From NCBI RefSeq assembly GCF_019925205.1, contig NC_083565.1, positions 37,290,241 to 37,354,240 on the forward strand: a DNA stretch of 64,000 nt, written 5' to 3'. The notes beneath the pieces were generated by a model. The model worked only from the letters and a program-made list of their open reading frames with translations, was not told the origin of the DNA and searched no databases. This stretch comes from Metopolophium dirhodum. Its lineage: Eukaryota > Arthropoda > Insecta > Hemiptera > Aphididae. The position numbers and the translations under genes are program-made. Below, piece by piece: positions 23,036 to 34,371 of this stretch. Positions within the stretch are counted from its first letter, which is position 1. Each line of letters begins with the position of its first letter.

Positions 23036-26000
23036 ATGGAATGGGAAAATGATGATCTGCAGTGCGACGAAAGAAAATCTGAGGAATCAAATCGACGTTC
23101 AAGGGTAATTATGTGCTTCTACAATTATTGCATTATTGTATTTATTATTATTTATTACAATGAAAATTAACGTTAATTGGTGACTCGAACAGGTGTTCAA
23201 TACACCGTAATAGTCCGTTATTGTAACACGGGTGGTGGTTGTGTAGGGTAAACAAAAATGCGGTGATTATAGTTGATAAGAGGGCGCTCGCCCGCATCCA
23301 TTATCGCCGACTTACGAATGCACAACATAGCGAAAACTGTTTTGCGCGGGACAACTAATATGCGCCTACTGTATTCGTAGTGGAATTACCAAAATTCTAC
23401 AACGCATAGGGAAGAACTTTATTTGTCTCGTAGCGTCTTTATTATTTGGATAACATAAATAGGTACAATTAAAGTTATCGGTTATATGGTTTTTTTTTTA
23501 GTTTTTTCCGTTTATTTATTACAAAATATTGGTAAGTGTTATAAAAAAAAAACAAAAACTCCTCGACACAGCTGATAATGTTCTTCCTTGTGTGTTGTGG
23601 AATTTGGGCAATTCTACCGTAAATACAGACGGAGTGTAATTGTCCCGTACAAACACATTTTTACTATATTGTGCATTTGTTAGCGCCCTCTAAGTGATAA
23701 ACACTACCGAAAAATCACAGCTCGGCGCGAGCGAGGTTATAGGTACTTTAAATGTAATTAAAATATGGACCTGAATCAATCACCAAACTGGATAATGATG
23801 ACGCATATCAAAATATGATAAAATATATGGTTTCTGTAGCATCTATAATATGGGTTATATTACATTATGATATTTAAAATACCTAAGTACCTAAAACATA
23901 AAATAAGTCAAAACCAAGTTTAGTTATGTTATGTTTTGTTTTAAATTAATTATTATTAAAACCAAGATAGGTATCATGTTCAAAAAAACGAATATATTTG
24001 TATTAAGTAAAACTACTAAATATGTGTTTTTTTATTTGATCACGCTGCATACATAACTAGTATAATTGAGAGGATATCAGCAGGATAGTCAGCACACTAA
24101 TTGTTTTCTCTCTCTAGCCCACGCGCAAAATAGACAAAACGCATTTACACAGAATGCAAAAATCACCATTACAAATAAGATAGCGAATAATATTTTTGAG
24201 GAAATGTCGTATCGATTTGTCTAAATATTGTCTGAAAACAATTTAAACATCATTTAAATATGCAACATTTTTTTGTTCATTTTGAAAGTCGAATACAAAG
24301 TAAAATAACAATAAAATATAAAATCGATATGTCATCCCCTCAAAAATATTATTTTCTATCTTTTTTGTAATGGGTGATTTTTCTCTAAAATTACATAAAA
24401 ACATAGAAAAAATTATTCTGCGTTAATGGGTTTTGTAATTTGTTTATGCTGTGCGTGGGCCCGAGAGTAGGGCTGCGCGGTTATTTTATATAATCGATAA
24501 TTTTAATCGATTAATCGATTTTTTTATAAATAATCAAAAATTAATTATAATCGAAAATAATCCAAAATTAATTATAACTGAGATTTATTTATAAATTATA
24601 GTGAAAAATATCTTACGAATATACCTAACATAAAATATAAAATGTTCTCGTTAGCGGTCACAGTCCACGGTATTGTTATTGAAGTATTTATATTTATAGC
24701 TTAAATACCTCATTTACCACTATTAAAATAGTAACATTATCTGTGCTTAAGCATTTGCTTTTATTCGATATTTTAATTTTCAAGCGAGATATGATCATTT
24801 TGAATTTTTGATATTTAACTTACACATGTTATGCTTGAAAATGCAAATTTCGAAAAATCGGCACAGATAATGTTCTTACCTAAAAGTTTTGTATTAGGTA
24901 AATTCACTCTAGTATCAAAACTAACAGCCCACTATTGAAACTAGTGAACGACAATTTGCTATGTCCACTGAGTATGTAAGACGAAGACAACAAATGTATG
25001 AGTAGCGTCCTAAGTGTAATATTTATCAAATAATCAGTGTTTAGTTGTTACAGTTAATCTCAGATTATAATGTATTATTAATTGATTGTAAAAATTAATA
25101 TTATCTACCAATTATAACCGATTATAATTTATGTCTAAATAATACCCGATTATAGTGTAAAAAGTATCGATTATAACTGATGATAATTTTTCTTTTGATA
25201 ATTATCGATTATAATTTATGAATATAAAATAACCGATTATAGTAAGTATCGATTATAACCGATTATAATTTATGAATTAATAATAATTTATCATAATTTA
25301 TGTATAAAAAAATAACCGATTATAACCGATTTTAATCGAAAAAATTTTCTACATATCGATTATATGAATATAATTTAATGGCGCAGATGAAAATATAATA
25401 ATAGATCTTTAATTTTTACTTTTTGATAAAAAAAAAAAATAATAAATATTTAGGTTAATGATTAAATAAACAACGTAATTAATGATTAGGTAGGACCTAA
25501 TATACTAAATTATATACCTACATATTTATAATTTTTAAATTGAGTGTAATACGTCACAAATTTAATTTCTGGAAACCAAAGTGCACCTTACAGTGTTGCC
25601 TTTGTAGAGATGTGACTTAATATTTGATTTATTATACTTTTAGCTTTTAATGCGATAGGTCGGTTAGCTAGCTCAATTGTAGTCTTTAGGTATTTCTGGT
25701 TTGTATATTGCTATTATATTTGTGTTTTTGAATATTATTGGAATTATTCTATTCTCTAGTAGGTATATTGTTGAAGAAAACTGTGAGCCGTGTTCTAGTC
25801 TTAAACCATTGTATGAATGTAGCCACATCGTATTATTTCGCTGCCGTTATTATAGCGACGAGTCTCTGAATTAGGCGGTGCAACTCCTCACATTATCATA
25901 GATCACTATCACAAAATGGTTCTACATATTCTTACTATCTTTGGTCGTGGATTATGGACAAGACTAATTATAGTACACAATTCATTTAATTGGTTTTTTT

Positions 26001-27546
26001 ATGTTTCCTTGTAACGCGCTTACACTAAAAACAATATTTTATAAAATTTAAAATAAAGACCTATGGGAGGGATAAAGAATAAAGAATTTAAAATAATGTT
26101 TGATTATAGATTTTTATTTGTTTTGAACTGTTTAGAAACATTTTCTGGTTGGTTTCCAATTTTATTAGTTTTTTTTTTCTATGAATGTCAATAAACTTTA
26201 TTTGTAGGGTAAAAAAGTTTGAAAATGTAATACATGGCTCCTATTATATTGTTACAAAGACATTTGATAAATATTAAAAATCCTTAGGCACAATTTTTTT
26301 TTATAAGCATTTAAGTTCAAATTTTGACAAAATTTATCAAATTTAAAATTTAATAATTATTTTGTAGTTAAAAATGTATAAAATGTTCAACTTTTATAGC
26401 TAAGGATTGAAAATTTAAAACAAGGCTCCACGTAAATAGGTTATATTATATAAATTACTCAATTCACAATAATATCATCAAATATACTTGGTAATATCAT
26501 AGGCTGACTGACCATTTTCACTCAGAATCGTTTTTCTTATACAATGATATTATATCATTGAATTCAAATTTAACACCATCAAATACAGTGACCCACTTGT
26601 AACCTACTGTACAGCAGAGCGACATCCACTTACCCAACTTTTTAATGTTACAGTAGAGTCAGTTGATCAGTATAGTCCTCTGTATATAATGTATATATTA
26701 TTATTTATTAGTATTTAATTTTCTTTAGAATCCATCAAGAGAGAAAAAACAAAAAAAACATAAAAAAGAAAAAAAGCAAAAAAAGCATAAAAAACAGAAA
26801 AGAGATAAAAAGGAAAGAACGGATAGAGGAGCTGATGGTAGTCTACCCTCAAGTTCAGAAAATGAAATTAATAGAAATAACAATGTAAGAAAAGATAATT
26901 GTGTATCAAGTTCAGAAAAAGAAGTTAATGGAAATATTGACAATTTATCTCCAAGTAAACTATTAATTATTTTTGATAAAACTAATTGTACCTTACAATA
27001 ATTATAATAATTATTCTTTCAGAATCAGTTGCAAACTGTTCATGTGTCCGTGATGATAATGGAAAAAAAATGTATGTTTGTCGTCCCTGTCAAATTCCTA
27101 TAGATAAATCTTCTGACGTTGATAATCAAAAAGCTGTGAGTATTATATAATAACCAAAGTGTTATATTATAATTTGTAGGCAGCCATCAAACATAATATT
27201 ATTCTATATAACTATTTAGTATAGATAGGTGGGAATATATTTTAGCAACTAACTTACTAACATAGGTCAGACCAGTGAAGCAACATGACATAAAATGTTG
27301 TATATAAGAATCTATCTAAAAATTAATAGAATCATCGATGAAATAAATAAATATAAACTATATGTAAAATCATTACCTCAAAATTTTATGAAAAAAAAAA
27401 TAATAATAATAATAATATATAAACACTAATGCCAACAGACAATTGAAATTGGAATTCAACTACAAGAACAGAAAAAAAAGAAAGAAGATGAAAAGATCCG
27501 GGAAGGTTTTGAAAAACTTATCCATTTCATCAAGTCCCTTAAATAA
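23036..27546 (+). CDS. lysine-rich 171-residue protein with CxC...CxxC motif, four coding exons
   Basis: Exons are 23036-23104, 26729-26954, 27023-27135 and 27439-27546. All joins keep one frame (phases 0, 1, 0) and use GT/AG borders. The protein starts MEWENDDLQCDERKSEE. It has a very basic stretch (REKKQKKHKKEKKQKKH...) at about residues 26-50, a Ser/Asn-rich linker, a cysteine cluster NCSCVRDDNGKKMYVCRPC near residues 103-121 that could bind a metal, and a charged C-terminal helix (QEQKKKKEDEKIREGFEKL). The basic stretch suggests nuclear or nucleic-acid contact, which is inference. I do not recognise the family. Exon 1 lies outside, and exons 2-4 inside, the tandem duplication, so a second set of exons 2-4 (33554-34371) could be used as alternatives. 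Intron 1 holds a fold-back MITE and a repeat copy. AATAAA lies about 30 bases after the stop. Confidence 0.65.
23278..23690. mobile_element. fold-back element in intron 1 of the lysine-rich gene
   Basis: Inverted arms of about 110-140 bp run 23281-23419 and 23580-23690. The ends are AGAGGGCGCT and AGCGCCCTCT. Inside, AATGCACAACATAG pairs with CTATATTGTGCATTTG, and ATTCTACAACGCATAGG with a CTTGTGTGTTGTGGAATT word. The arms are diverged, so it is an old copy. No coding capacity. Confidence 0.6.
23691..24470. other. intron sequence without recognisable features
   Basis: This part of intron 1 is AT-rich. I see no exon or repeat. Confidence 0.35.
24471..25376. mobile_element. hAT-like MITE zone of AATCGATTATAACCGATT words
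   Basis: It starts AGGGCTGCGCGGTTATTTTA, then TAATCGATTAATCGATT. A second array of CGATTATAA(C)CGATTATAATTTATG words lies at 25068-25372. The left breakpoint of the tandem duplication (24885) falls between the two arrays, so only the second array is duplicated (32010-32190). An 87 bp piece of the array is missing from copy 2. No reciprocal right end is seen. Confidence 0.5.
26150..26690 (-). repeat. AGATTCTGAGCG-family fragment, inverted, just before exon 2
   Basis: Read on the minus strand it gives GATGTCGCTCTGCTGTACAG, ATATCATTGTATAAGAAAAA, GATTCTGAGTGAAAATGGTC, then ACGTGGAGCCTTGTTTTAAA and the family interior. It ends about 40 bp upstream of exon 2 (26729). The duplicated copy is at 32975-33515. 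Confidence 0.7.
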
Positions 27547-28892
27547 TTTTTTTATTACAATATACATATTACATACAATAAACCTATTAAACAACAAAAT
27601 TATCTTATTACCTATGTCTTATGGCCATCTTTTATTCTTTTTAAATTAATTTAAATTCTTATTCTTTTTAGTTTTTTTAAAAAATAGGCTTCATTCAATC
27701 TATTTAAGTCAATATTAATATAAAAACATGTTAAACATTGCATTACAACAATAATATTAGGTATAACACACAATTTTATAATGTTTTTATATCAAAATAA
27801 TTAAAGAAAAATATAAGACAAAAAAATGACCTATTAGGATTTTGTAAAAAATGTTTTAATGATCTTTGAATTTTTAAGTTTTATGTTTAGTTTTTATATA
27901 GTAGGTACCTATGTTTTGATTATTATTATTATTTTGTATAACTATACTCAATTAAAACTAACTAAATATTAATTTATTGTATTCTTATGTATAGTTTATT
28001 ACTCAAAACTATGAACAAGAATTAAAAATTATGTTGACTTTCTACATTTTCATGAAAATAATCATTTAATCATGTCTTGCTCCATCATGTCATTAATTAA
28101 ATCCCTCTTGAAACCGTGGTTTCCAATACTGCCCTGTAACATTTTTAACTTTAAACAGATTAGAAACTAAGAAACACATATTTTATAGGTTCACAATAGA
28201 GAATCTATGAGTAGGTAGTGGTAGTGAACATAATAATAATCAAACTGCAGGTTTTTTTTAATTGTTTTTACTGACTACACAAACTTATTTCCACTCTTGG
28301 ATTATAGTACTCTGGAATTTGCAGTCTACGCAGACCAAACCCTATACAGACCGTTATCCATTAAACTGTGTCAACAATACTAGGTTCTGTCTACTGTATA
28401 ACTTAACTATCAACATTTTTTTACTTTCAAAAAAATGCATATACTCAGTAGGTAACGATATGTAAAAACACATAAATCCGTACTCTCTACCCATGATATA
28501 CCAAATAAATCATTTTATATTAATGCACTATTTTTATTGTAAATAATAGTTTTAAAATTTTGTTTGTAAATATATAAGTAATAATACTTACTAAGTAATA
28601 TTTACTTGTAATAGGTAATTTGTAATAACAATTGTTTATACAAATAAAAACAATCAATTGACTATGTAACTTTTTTAATTTTTGTGTTAAACTTTTACAT
28701 CAAATAATAGTATAATAATGAATTATACAAACAATTTTTAATTTTAATAGACACATTTTTTTTTAATATATAATAAATATCATCCTGAAATTCTTATTTT
28801 GCACTGCATAATTACTTTTTCACAGCACAATCACTTTTTTCACTGCACAAAATGTGTCTCACTGCACACTAAAAAATAATCAGAGTAATAAA
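27547..28892. other. gene-free part of the duplicated unit
   Basis: It holds the probable poly(A) signal of the lysine-rich gene (AATAAA near 27578) and a small CACTGCAC cluster (28801-28868). The open frame at 28262 is present in both copies, but a one-base indel changes its end, so it is probably not coding. Confidence 0.35.
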
Positions 28893-29930
28893 ATGTTGCA
28901 ATGTACTCGTTATGATTGTAATTATTTTACTAAAAGTAAACCGCTCCCACATTTTTAGAAACCTTGGAAAAAATACTTTAGTAAAAGTAAATTCTTGTAG
29001 TGACCAACACTTGGGACCTATATCTAGCACTGAAACTATGATGTTGGAAGATGATAATATACACATGAGATCTAAATAAAGAAGAAAAATTACTACTTAC
29101 ATTGCTAACATTGATATTTATAGTTGAAAAACTTCTTGTTCCAATTAACAAGTCCAATCAGTTGTTGGAAGAAAACGTCACAAGTACATTTAATGACAAG
29201 AGATAGGTAAAATAAGACAATCATCGAACCTAAAGTAAAAACGATTATAACACCGATAGAATAACGCTGTTCAAAAAGAAAAATAGGTTCAGATTTTAAA
29301 AGGAAACAAGAGTGCATACGTCTTTCCCACCTATAAATAATCGATTACTAGTGTATAAAGATAGCCAATGTGATAGAGCTGATGAAAATAATTCAAAAAG
29401 TGAATCAATGAATTCTGAAAGTTCACATTGTCAATCTAGAACACACATACAACTTCCTGTTTGTATACGAGAGTTTTATGATTTTTATGTGAATCACCTG
29501 GACACCAATCCTTAGGGTTTACGTGGAGTTACTAACCGTAAAATTCCCAATTCGCGTTATTAGGACTTAAAAAATATATAATAAATTATCAAGAATTCCC
29601 TCAAAAGACAATAATATAGGTGGACATTCTGTTAAAAATGTTGTGTTCTCAAGGTTTACTCACTTAACTTTTGGTAATAAAATCAATAGAAAAAATTATG
29701 TTAGGAAAATGATAATACTTATTCAAGTTTTTGGGATAATACGTTCTCCGTCAATATCTATTGAACTATTAATTTATTTAGATGGTTTATTAAAATATAA
29801 GTACCTTAGTATTAGATTGGAAGGTCTTGAAGTACCGCTTGATCCAAAACATCATTATTTGGAACACTATCCACAACTTATAAGAGTTTTTTGGGCTTCT
29901 TATAGGCGTCAACACGATGTCGTTTGAACA
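28893..29930 (+). pseudogene. decayed zinc-finger/PKHH-type gene, copy 1
   Basis: The order of fragments resembles the N-terminal half of a multicopy animal protein family with C2H2-like fingers followed by a PKHHFLxHYP-type motif. 28893 reads MLQCTRYDCNYFTKSK and stops. A second frame (about 28968-29078) and 29312-29515 (MHTSFPPINNRLLVYKDSQC..., IQLPVCIREFYDFYVNHL) follow. 29643-29927 ends LDPKHHYLEHYPQLIRVFWA then a stop. Stops and frameshifts separate the parts. In this family a SAM-like domain and a C-terminal region usually follow, as they do downstream here, so this is probably the dead 5' half of the same ancestral gene. Family placement is from memory, not a search. Confidence 0.5.
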
Positions 29931-31197
29931 TAAATATGTGTTCGGCAAAAACTATTTTAGGACATAAAAACATTTTACAAATTTTAGCAAGTCCATTAGT
30001 AAAGAGCATCAATAGGAACTACCACAGTGCATTGGCAAAAAATAAAAATTTACTACAATCCAATTATACAGCATTTTAATACTCTCAATAAATTTATTTG
30101 ACAATAATTGAATAATATCATGAAATGCATTTTGTTTATATTTTCTGCTAATGGTGTTATTATTACCATTACTAAGAAATTTAAAATTATAAAATACAAC
30201 GCATTATTATTGGTTCCAAGAGAAATTTGGATATTTGCAAATTTGAACCTTTTTGCATAAAAGTAAAAAATATAAACAATAGGGCTTTGATGTGACGGCA
30301 ATCCTGTGAAGAATTTCAAATCAATATATTAAGCCTTGATGATAACTAGAGGTCGGAACTTGATGCGTTTGCATCTTTTTTTCTAATGCTTACTTACGAG
30401 GCTCATATTTACAGAAATTTGATTCGTGGAATATAGAATTTAATGGTACAATTTTGACTTCACATTTTTCGCATTTATTGCTTTACAGTAATTTTTTAGT
30501 ATTTTTGGTGCATTTTATTAATTTTGTACTTTTTTTACATTTTTCTTGTTGAAAATCACACTATATTGTAACACATTCAGTTTCCAATAGCTTGTCCATT
30601 ATCGACGTTCATTATCTTTTTTGTTTGTTGTCGCAATCTAATATTTTTTAATAAACTGTAGATCAATGTTATTTTAAGCCGGGTCAATTAGAAATAATTT
30701 CTCAAAAGTCGATCGAATTATTTCAAACTTCAAAAAAATATTTTTGAAAGTTCTTTCGAGAGTAAACATTTTTAAAGAGCTAGAACCTATAATAAATACG
30801 ATTTATGTATGACCCATGAATTGAATAAAATGTAATTATTGTAAAACTTAAATTTTTAAAAATGTTAAGTCATTATAAACTTATTTCTGATATTTGTGTG
30901 GACGTTTTTTGATGTTTATAAGTAATTTTAACATTTTTTAAAAATTGTTTGGTCACCAAGTGATAACTATATTATCATTCCACTTTCAGATCTAAAAGAT
31001 TACACGGCCTACTCAATATTATGATCACATAACGATCATTCCGCAATAGTATTAAAATATGAAATCAATTTATAAAATAGTTATGCCCTTGTTATGGAAT
31101 ATTTATGAATTTTATTTTAATCAATTTATTTATTTTTATACTTACAATGTGAATTTTACATAACAATATTACAAAATTGTAAATTTATTTTACACAG
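29931..31197. other. gene-free part of the duplicated unit
   Basis: No exon is seen. The stretch is effectively identical at 36386-37652. The minus-strand open frame at 30053-30319 has no supporting motif. Confidence 0.35.
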
Positions 31198-31774
31198 GAT
31201 TTTCTTCAACGGATGGTCAGTTTTAATAGTAATTATAAATGCTGTGATGGAGATAATCCACCTCCAGCATCAATATCTGAAATGCAACTAGTTCTAAATA
31301 AGTTTAGACCATATTTATCATTACCAGCTGAAGATGAACCAAATCTAATGAAACGTCTAAACGATTTAGGTGTGAAAGGTGTTAATGACTTAAAATTCAT
31401 AAATTTTGAAACTGATCTACAAGGTATAATGAAAGTAATCCAGTGTCGCCAATTAAGATTAGAACTGTCAAAAGGTATATGTAAGAGTTAATATTCTTAG
31501 TAAAAATATTCATCATTTATCTAATAAGTTATTCAAAATTTGCAGATGTTACAATGCATGAAAATATTAACAAAAGTTCTGAAATCTACAATTTATCTTC
31601 TTTGGCTGTAGAACACAGAAGGCCCGTTTTGACACAACCAACTAAAGTATTCAACTGCATAATACCACAGTTTAAAGAATCTGTAAGTAAATCATTAGAA
31701 ACCGACATTGTTTCTAATGAAGAGAGATTGTATTTAACAAAAAGAGTGTCTGTTCCCATGCTTTATGTCAAAAA
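31198..31774 (+). pseudogene. orphan SAM-gene exons A and B, copy 1
   Basis: Exon A (31198-31474 or 31480) and exon B (31546-31774) correspond to 37653-37935 and 38001-38229 of the intact gene. Exon A encodes a SAM-like helix bundle (LMKRLNDLGVKGVNDLKFIN...LQGIMKV). The duplication boundary at 31797 removes the following exons, so exon B ends at its donor (AAAAA/GTAAAT) or reads on to TAG-less AAG TAA. The exon A donor reads TATAT/GTAAGA here against TATAG/GTAAGA in copy 2, losing the -1 G. Six codons differ from copy 2, all changing the amino acid. It is probably non-functional. Confidence 0.65.
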
Positions 31775-32974
31775 GTAAATATATCTATTTTTGAATTAGT
31801 TTTGTATTAGGTAAATTCACTCTAGTATCAAAACTAACAGCCCACTATTGAAACTAGTGAACGACAATTTGCTATGTCCACTGAGTATGTAAGACGAAGA
31901 CAACAAATGTATGAGAAGCGTCCTAAGTGTAATATTTATCAAATAATCAGTGTTTAGTTGTTACAGTTAATCTCAGATTATAATGTATTATTAATTGATT
32001 GTAAAAATTAATATTATCTACCAATTATAACCGATTATAATTTATGAATATAAAATAACCGATTATAGTAAGTATCGATTATAACCGATTATAATTTATG
32101 AATTAATAATAATTTATCATAATTTATGTATAAAAAAATAACCGATTATAACCGATTTTAATCGAAAAAATTTTCTACATATCGATTATATGAATATAAT
32201 TTAATGGCGCAGATGAAAATATAATAATAGATCTTTAATTTTTACTTTTTGATAAAAAAAAAAAATAATAAATATTTAGGTTAATGATTAAATAAACAAC
32301 GTAATTAATGATTAGGTAGGACCTAATATACTAAATTATATACCTACATATTTATAATTTTTAAATTGAGTGTAATACGTCACAAATTTAATTTCTGGAA
32401 ACCAAAGTGCACCTTACAGTGTTGCCTTTGTAGAGATGTGACTTAATATTTGATTTATTATACTTTTAGCTTTTAATGCGATAGGTCGGTTAGCTAGCTC
32501 AATTGTAGTCTTTAGGTATTTCTGGTTTGTATATTGCTATTATATTTGTGTTTTTGAATATTATTGGAATTATTCTATTCTCTAGTAGGTATATTGTTGA
32601 AGAAAACTGTGAGCCGTGTTCTAGTCTTAAACCATTGTATGAATGTAGCCACATCGTATTATTTCGCTGCCGTTATTATAGCGACGAGTCTCTGAATTAG
32701 GCGGTGCAACTCCTCACATTATCATAGATCACTATCACAAAATGGTTCTACATATTCTTACTATCTTTGGTCGTGGATTATGGACAAGACTAATTATAGT
32801 ACACAATTCATTTAATTGGTTTTTTTATGTTTCCTTGTAACGCGCTTACACTAAAAACAATATTTTATAAAATTTAAAATAAAGACCTATGGGAGGGATA
32901 AAGAATAAAGAATTTAAAATAATGTTTGATTATAGATTTTTATTTGTTTTGAACTGTTTAGAAACATTTTCTGG

Positions 32975-33515
32975 TTGGTTTCCAATTTTATTAGTTTTTT
33001 TTTCTATGAATGTCAATAAACTTTATTTGTAGGGTAAAAAAGTTTGAAAATGTAATACATGGCTCCTATTATATTGTTACAAAGACATTTGATAAATATT
33101 AAAAATCCTTAGGCACAATTTTTTTTTATAAGCATTTAAGTTCAAATTTTGACAAAATTTATCAAATTTAAAATTTAATAATTATTTTGTAGTTAAAAAT
33201 GTATAAAATGTTCAACTTTTATAGCTAAGGATTGAAAATTTAAAACAAGGCTCCACGTAAATAGGTTATATTATATAAATTACTCAATTCACAATAATAT
33301 CATCAAATATACTTGGTAATATCATAGGCTGACTGACCATTTTCACTCAGAATCGTTTTTCTTATACAATGATATTATATCATTGAATTCAAATTTAACA
33401 CCATCAAATACAGTGACCCACTTGTAACCTACTGTACAGCAGAGCGACATCCACTTACCCAACTTTTTAATGTTACAGTAGAGTCAGTTGATCAGTATAG
33501 TCCTCTGTATATAAT
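32975..33515 (-). repeat. AGATTCTGAGCG-family fragment, copy-2 counterpart
   Basis: Same sequence as 26150-26690, carried along by the tandem duplication. Confidence 0.7.
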
Positions 33516-33553
33516 GTATATATTATTATTTATTAGTATTTAATTTTCTTTAG

Positions 33554-34371
33554 AATCCATCAAGAGAGAAAAAACAAAAAAAACATAAAAAAGAAAAAAA
33601 GCAAAAAAAGCATAAAAAACAGAAAAGAGATAAAAAGGAAAGAACGGATAGAGGAGCTGATGGTAGTCTACCCTCAAGTTCAGAAAATGAAATTAATAGA
33701 AATAACAATGTAAGAAAAGATAATTGTGTATCAAGTTCAGAAAAAGAAGTTAATGGAAATATTGACAATTTATCTCCAAGTAAACTATTAATTATTTTTG
33801 ATAAAACTAATTGTACCTTACAATAATTATAATAATTATTCTTTCAGAATCAGTTGCAAACTGTTCATGTGTCCGTGATGATAATGGAAAAAAAATGTAT
33901 GTTTGTCGTCCCTGTCAAATTCCTATAGATAAATCTTCTGACGTTGATAATCAAAAAGCTGTGAGTATTATATAATAACCAAAGTGTTATATTATAATTT
34001 GTAGGCAGCCATCAAACATAATATTATTCTATATAACTATTTAGTATAGATAGGTGGGAATATATTTTAGCAACTAACTTACTAACATAGGTCAGACCAG
34101 TGAAGCAACATGACATAAAATGTTGTATATAAGAATCTATCTAAAAATTAATAGAATCATCGATGAAATAAATAAATATAAACTATATGTAAAATCATTA
34201 CCTCAAAATTTTATGAAAAAAAAAATAATAATAATAATAATATATAAACACTAATGCCAACAGACAATTGAAATTGGAATTCAACTACAAGAACAGAAAA
34301 AAAAGAAAGAAGATGAAAAGATCCGGGAAGGTTTTGAAAAACTTATCCATTTCATCAAGTCCCTTAAATAA
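33554..34371 (+). pseudogene. second set of exons 2-4 of the lysine-rich gene, without exon 1
   Basis: Exons 33554-33779, 33848-33960 and 34264-34371 are identical in sequence and splice sites to 26729-26954, 27023-27135 and 27439-27546. Exon 1 and the promoter were not duplicated. The set can be expressed only by splicing from exon 1 across copy 1, or from a new promoter. Frames are intact, so decay has not started. Confidence 0.7.

Larger units (their letters stand above)
24885..31797 (+). repeat. tandem duplication, copy 1 (6,913 bp)
   Basis: The segment is repeated directly and immediately as 31798-38258. The word AGTTTT is shared by the left breakpoint (TAAA-AGTTTT-GTATTAGG), the junction (GAATT-AGTTTT-GTATTAGG at 31798) and the right breakpoint (GAATT-AGTTTT-AAATT at 38253), so the junction carries 6 bp of microhomology. 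Long stretches are identical between copies. It contains exons 2-4 of the lysine-rich gene, a decayed zinc-finger/PKHH-type block and two exons of the SAM gene. Confidence 0.9.

Noticed and set aside
26725..26943. Minus-strand open frame rich in Phe/Leu/Cys (also at 33550)
   Set aside because: It is the antisense of the A-rich lysine exon 2. The plus strand has the splice sites and phase.
30053..30319. 88-codon minus-strand frame identical in both duplicate copies
   Set aside because: The whole region is identical because the duplication is recent, so conservation carries no information. No motif is visible.
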